This document shows positions 61,973-64,000 of a stretch of DNA of 64,000 nucleotides, in pieces. How positions within the stretch are numbered: position 1 is the stretch's first letter; every line of letters begins with the position of its first letter. The notes below the pieces were generated by a model that saw only the letters and a program-made list of their open reading frames with translations, did no database searches and was not told the DNA's origin. The translations under genes were made by a program, and so were the position numbers. The DNA comes from Lachnospiraceae bacterium (GTDB lineage: Bacteria > Bacillota > Clostridia > Lachnospirales > Lachnospiraceae): contig JAILLN010000042.1 of the NCBI GenBank assembly GCA_024693135.1, forward strand, positions 1-64,000. Direction: 5' to 3'.

Positions 61973-63289
61973 ATGAACATTCGGTTTTACAATGCCAGGA
62001 TCCTGACCATGGCGGATGGATTTCGTATCATCGAAAACGGGGAGATCGGGATCTCGGAGGGCAGGATCCTTTTTGTGGGGCCAAAGGGCGCCTTGGAGGC
62101 GTATGAAAAGGAGCATCCTTCAGAGGTGCCTGCCTGGGACAGGGAAAGCGACCTGAAGGGAAATCTTCTGATGCCCGGCTTCAAGAATGCTCATACCCAT
62201 TCGGCCATGACCTTCCTGCGCTCGATCGCGGAGGACCTGCCTCTGGAGCGGTGGCTGGAGGAGGCGGTATTTCCCAGGGAAGCCAAGCTTACCGCGGACG
62301 ACATCTATCATTGCACGAAGCTTGCCATCCTGGAATACCTGACTTCCGGGATCACGGCGGTATTTGACATGTATCTGGATCCCATCGCCGCGGCCAATGC
62401 GGCTTCCGAATGCGGCTTCCGCTTCGTACAGGTAAGCCCGATGATGAGCGGACCCAAGCATAACGACCAGATCCTCAAGCACCAGGAGGAGCTCTACCAG
62501 AAGCTCAACCATCTTGACGGCCTGAATTCTGCTTTTTTTGGCTTCCATGCGGAATATACGAATTCGGATGAGCTTTTGCAGGGGCTTTCGGAGCTTGCCA
62601 AAAAATACAAGTCTCCCATATTCGCCCATAATTCAGAGACACAGAAGGAAGTGAGGGACTGCAAGAAGCGCCATGACGGCCTCACTCCTACGGAATATTT
62701 TGATTCCCTGGGGCTTTTTGAGTATGGAGGCGGGGGATATCACTGTGTCTGGCTTTCGAAGCATGACATCGAGATCTTCCAGCAGAGGGGGCTTTCCGTG
62801 ATCACGAATTCCGGCTCGAATGTGAAGCTTGCCAGCGGCATCGCCCCGGTCGCGGATTTCCTGAAGGAAGGGATCAATGTGGCGCTGGGCACCGACGGAC
62901 CTGCGAGCAACAACAGCCTGGACATGTTCCGGGAGATGTTCCTTACTGCCGGATTGGCGAAGATCCTGGAAAAGAATGCCTCGGCCGTGGACGGGAATAA
63001 GGTGCTTTCCATGGCGACATTGGGGGGAGCAAAGGCCATGGGGCTTACGGACTGTGATGTTTTGGCTCCGGGGAAGAAGGCGGACCTGATCGAGATCGAC
63101 CTGGACCAGCCCAATATGCAGCCTCTCAATGACATTACGAGAAACCTGGTATATTCCGGATGCAAATCCAATGTCAAAATGACCATGATCGACGGGAAGA
63201 TCCTTTACGAGGACGGAGAGTTTATGATCGGGGAGGATCCGGAGAAGATCTATGCCAAGGTCAAGGACGTGATCGAAAGGATCGGGTAG
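61973..63289 (+). CDS. 5-methylthioadenosine/S-adenosylhomocysteine deaminase-like
   Basis: A 438-aa amidohydrolase. It has MPGFKNAHTHSAMTFLRSIA (zinc histidines), LEYLTSGITAVFDMYL, FGFHAEYTNSDELL, AHNSETQKEV and ALGTDGPASNNSLDMF (catalytic Asp). The family deaminates MTA, SAH or 5'-deoxyadenosine. Together with PNP and MtnA it forms a path from MTA or 5'-deoxyadenosine to the ribulose phosphate stage. AGGAGGGG precedes the ATG. Confidence 0.9.
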   Translation: MNIRFYNARILTMADGFRIIENGEIGISEGRILFVGPKGALEAYEKEHPSEVPAWDRESDLKGNLLMPGFKNAHTHSAMTFLRSIAEDLPLERWLEEAVFPREAKLTADDIYHCTKLAILEYLTSGITAVFDMYLDPIAAANAASECGFRFVQVSPMMSGPKHNDQILKHQEELYQKLNHLDGLNSAFFGFHAEYTNSDELLQGLSELAKKYKSPIFAHNSETQKEVRDCKKRHDGLTPTEYFDSLGLFEYGGGGYHCVWLSKHDIEIFQQRGLSVITNSGSNVKLASGIAPVADFLKEGINVALGTDGPASNNSLDMFREMFLTAGLAKILEKNASAVDGNKVLSMATLGGAKAMGLTDCDVLAPGKKADLIEIDLDQPNMQPLNDITRNLVYSGCKSNVKMTMIDGKILYEDGEFMIGEDPEKIYAKVKDVIERIG

Positions 63290-63295
63290 GCTTCC

Positions 63296-64000
63296 ATGTA
63301 TTACGTGATCTGGGCTATGGCCGGGATGCTCCTGGTATTTTTTCTCATCAGGGGCATCGCGGAGGATCATAGGCTGAAGAAGAAATTCCTGAAAAGCCTG
63401 GTGGATGGATATGGGAAGCCCTCGGAGCGGAAGATGGGTCCCGAGGCGCTGGATACCATTTCCCATTATCATCTAAATGGGATAGAAAAGGGCTATGACG
63501 GGCAGGTGATCGACGATATTACCTGGAATGACCTGGATATGGACCGGATCTATCTGTCCATGGATTTCGCTAATTCCCAGACCGGAGAGGAATATCTCTA
63601 CGACATGCTCCGGAAGCCCCTTAAGGATGCGGAGCGTCTCCGGGAGCGGGACCGCGTCATCTCCTATTTCATGGAAAATCAGGAGGAAAGGCTTGCCTTC
63701 CAGACCTGCTTTGCCAGAATGGGACGGATGAAGAATGTGGCTGTCTCGGATTATCTGAAGAATCTGGACCAGGTGGCTGAGGACAGCAATATCCTCCACT
63801 TTGCCTGCATCGTGCTGGCCGTGATCAGTATCGGGATGGTATTCCTGCATCCGGCGGCCGGCTTCGGGGTATTCTTCCTGACCCTGATCTTTAATGTGGC
63901 CACCTATTTCCGCAGAAAAGGACAGATCAACCCTTATATCGCAACCTTTTCTTATCTTATCCGGGCAATCCATTCCGGGCGGGAGCTGCTTAAGGTTTCC
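63296..64000 (+). CDS. Membrane MutS-family protein, N-terminal part
   Basis: 235 codons up to the window edge. An N-terminal helix (IWAMAGMLLVFFLIRGIA) is followed by a conserved segment (ITWNDLDMDRIYLSMDFANS, TGEEYLYDMLRKPL). A pair of helices comes next (ILHFACIVLAVISIGMVFLH; FGVFFLTLIFNVATYF). This is the start of the MutS-like ATPases with membrane helices found in Firmicutes; the ATPase domain would lie beyond the edge. The ATG at 63296 starts six bases after mtaD-like gene's stop. Confidence 0.75.
   Translation, partial: MYYVIWAMAGMLLVFFLIRGIAEDHRLKKKFLKSLVDGYGKPSERKMGPEALDTISHYHLNGIEKGYDGQVIDDITWNDLDMDRIYLSMDFANSQTGEEYLYDMLRKPLKDAERLRERDRVISYFMENQEERLAFQTCFARMGRMKNVAVSDYLKNLDQVAEDSNILHFACIVLAVISIGMVFLHPAAGFGVFFLTLIFNVATYFRRKGQINPYIATFSYLIRAIHSGRELLKVS

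Overview
The window looks like a chromosomal segment of a Lachnospiraceae-type gut Clostridium. The genus cannot be fixed from this stretch. Reasons: GC-rich, low-repeat housekeeping genes, a Firmicutes division/cell-wall (dcw) cluster without outer-membrane genes, AGGAGG-type ribosome sites, very large secreted proteins with Lachnospiraceae-style repeat modules, and BMC (EutS/EutP) genes.

Layout. 1-1.1 kb: edge of a decayed integrative mobilizable element (partial MobC-like gene, palindromes, internally deleted tyrosine integrase). 1.2-3.4 kb: ychF and lgt. 3.5-13.7 kb: dcw cluster (mraZ, rsmH, ftsL-like, ftsI/PBP2, mraY, murD, ftsW, ftsQ/divIB, ftsZ), with MraZ boxes at its promoter and no murG at its usual place. 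13.7-17.15 kb: nrdR, a YqeG-type HAD phosphatase, aroE, aroK, aroQ and a NUDIX hydrolase, in overlapping order. 17.15-25.18 kb: a complete-looking integrated filamentous phage (inovirus). 25.3-26.9 kb: efp and a DUF5688 gene. 26.95-27.56 kb: gene-free and rich in inverted repeats. 27.7-34.5 kb: a 2272-aa secreted beta-helix/repeat protein. 34.6-37.7 kb: tRNA-Arg(CCG), an SH3 membrane protein, a small protein with a FliM-like motif, and an OFA-family MFS transporter. 37.9-41.1 kb: an orphan microcompartment gene set (two EutS/PduU shell proteins plus EutP), a ketopantoate-reductase-like gene and two small membrane proteins. 41.2-57.4 kb: a transglutaminase/Ig-like secreted protein, a PilZ protein with three zinc ribbons, a membrane LuxR-type regulator, two repeat arrays and a 3193-aa secreted protein. 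57.5-64 kb: a uridine-kinase-like gene, guanine deaminase, then purine nucleoside phosphorylase, mtnA and an MTA/SAH deaminase, ending in a partial membrane MutS-like gene.

The most notable item is the 8.0-kb inovirus. All its genes lie on the minus strand, are visibly A/T-rich against the host, and share a G-run ribosome site. Reading 5' to 3' they are: four small early genes including a candidate ssDNA-binding protein, a 52-aa gene, a 49-aa major-coat-like protein followed by a hairpin terminator, several one-helix virion candidates, a large signal-peptide/C-anchor adsorption-protein candidate, a Zot/pI-like ATPase, an HUH rolling-circle Rep, and an IS30-family DD(33)E transposase where an integrase would be expected. 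A 15-bp direct repeat bounds it. A sequence matching the Firmicutes LexA box lies upstream of the first gene, and a 43-44-bp-arm hairpin separates rep from the transposase. Several of its genes (44 to 58 aa) are too short for ordinary ORF cut-offs.

How parts may work together (inference): SOS release of LexA could switch on the phage. The PilZ protein, LuxR-type membrane regulator and repeated GTTGACATAA sites sit between giant surface-protein genes and may control them. PNP, MtnA and the deaminase form a plausible salvage route for 5'-methylthioadenosine or 5'-deoxyadenosine.
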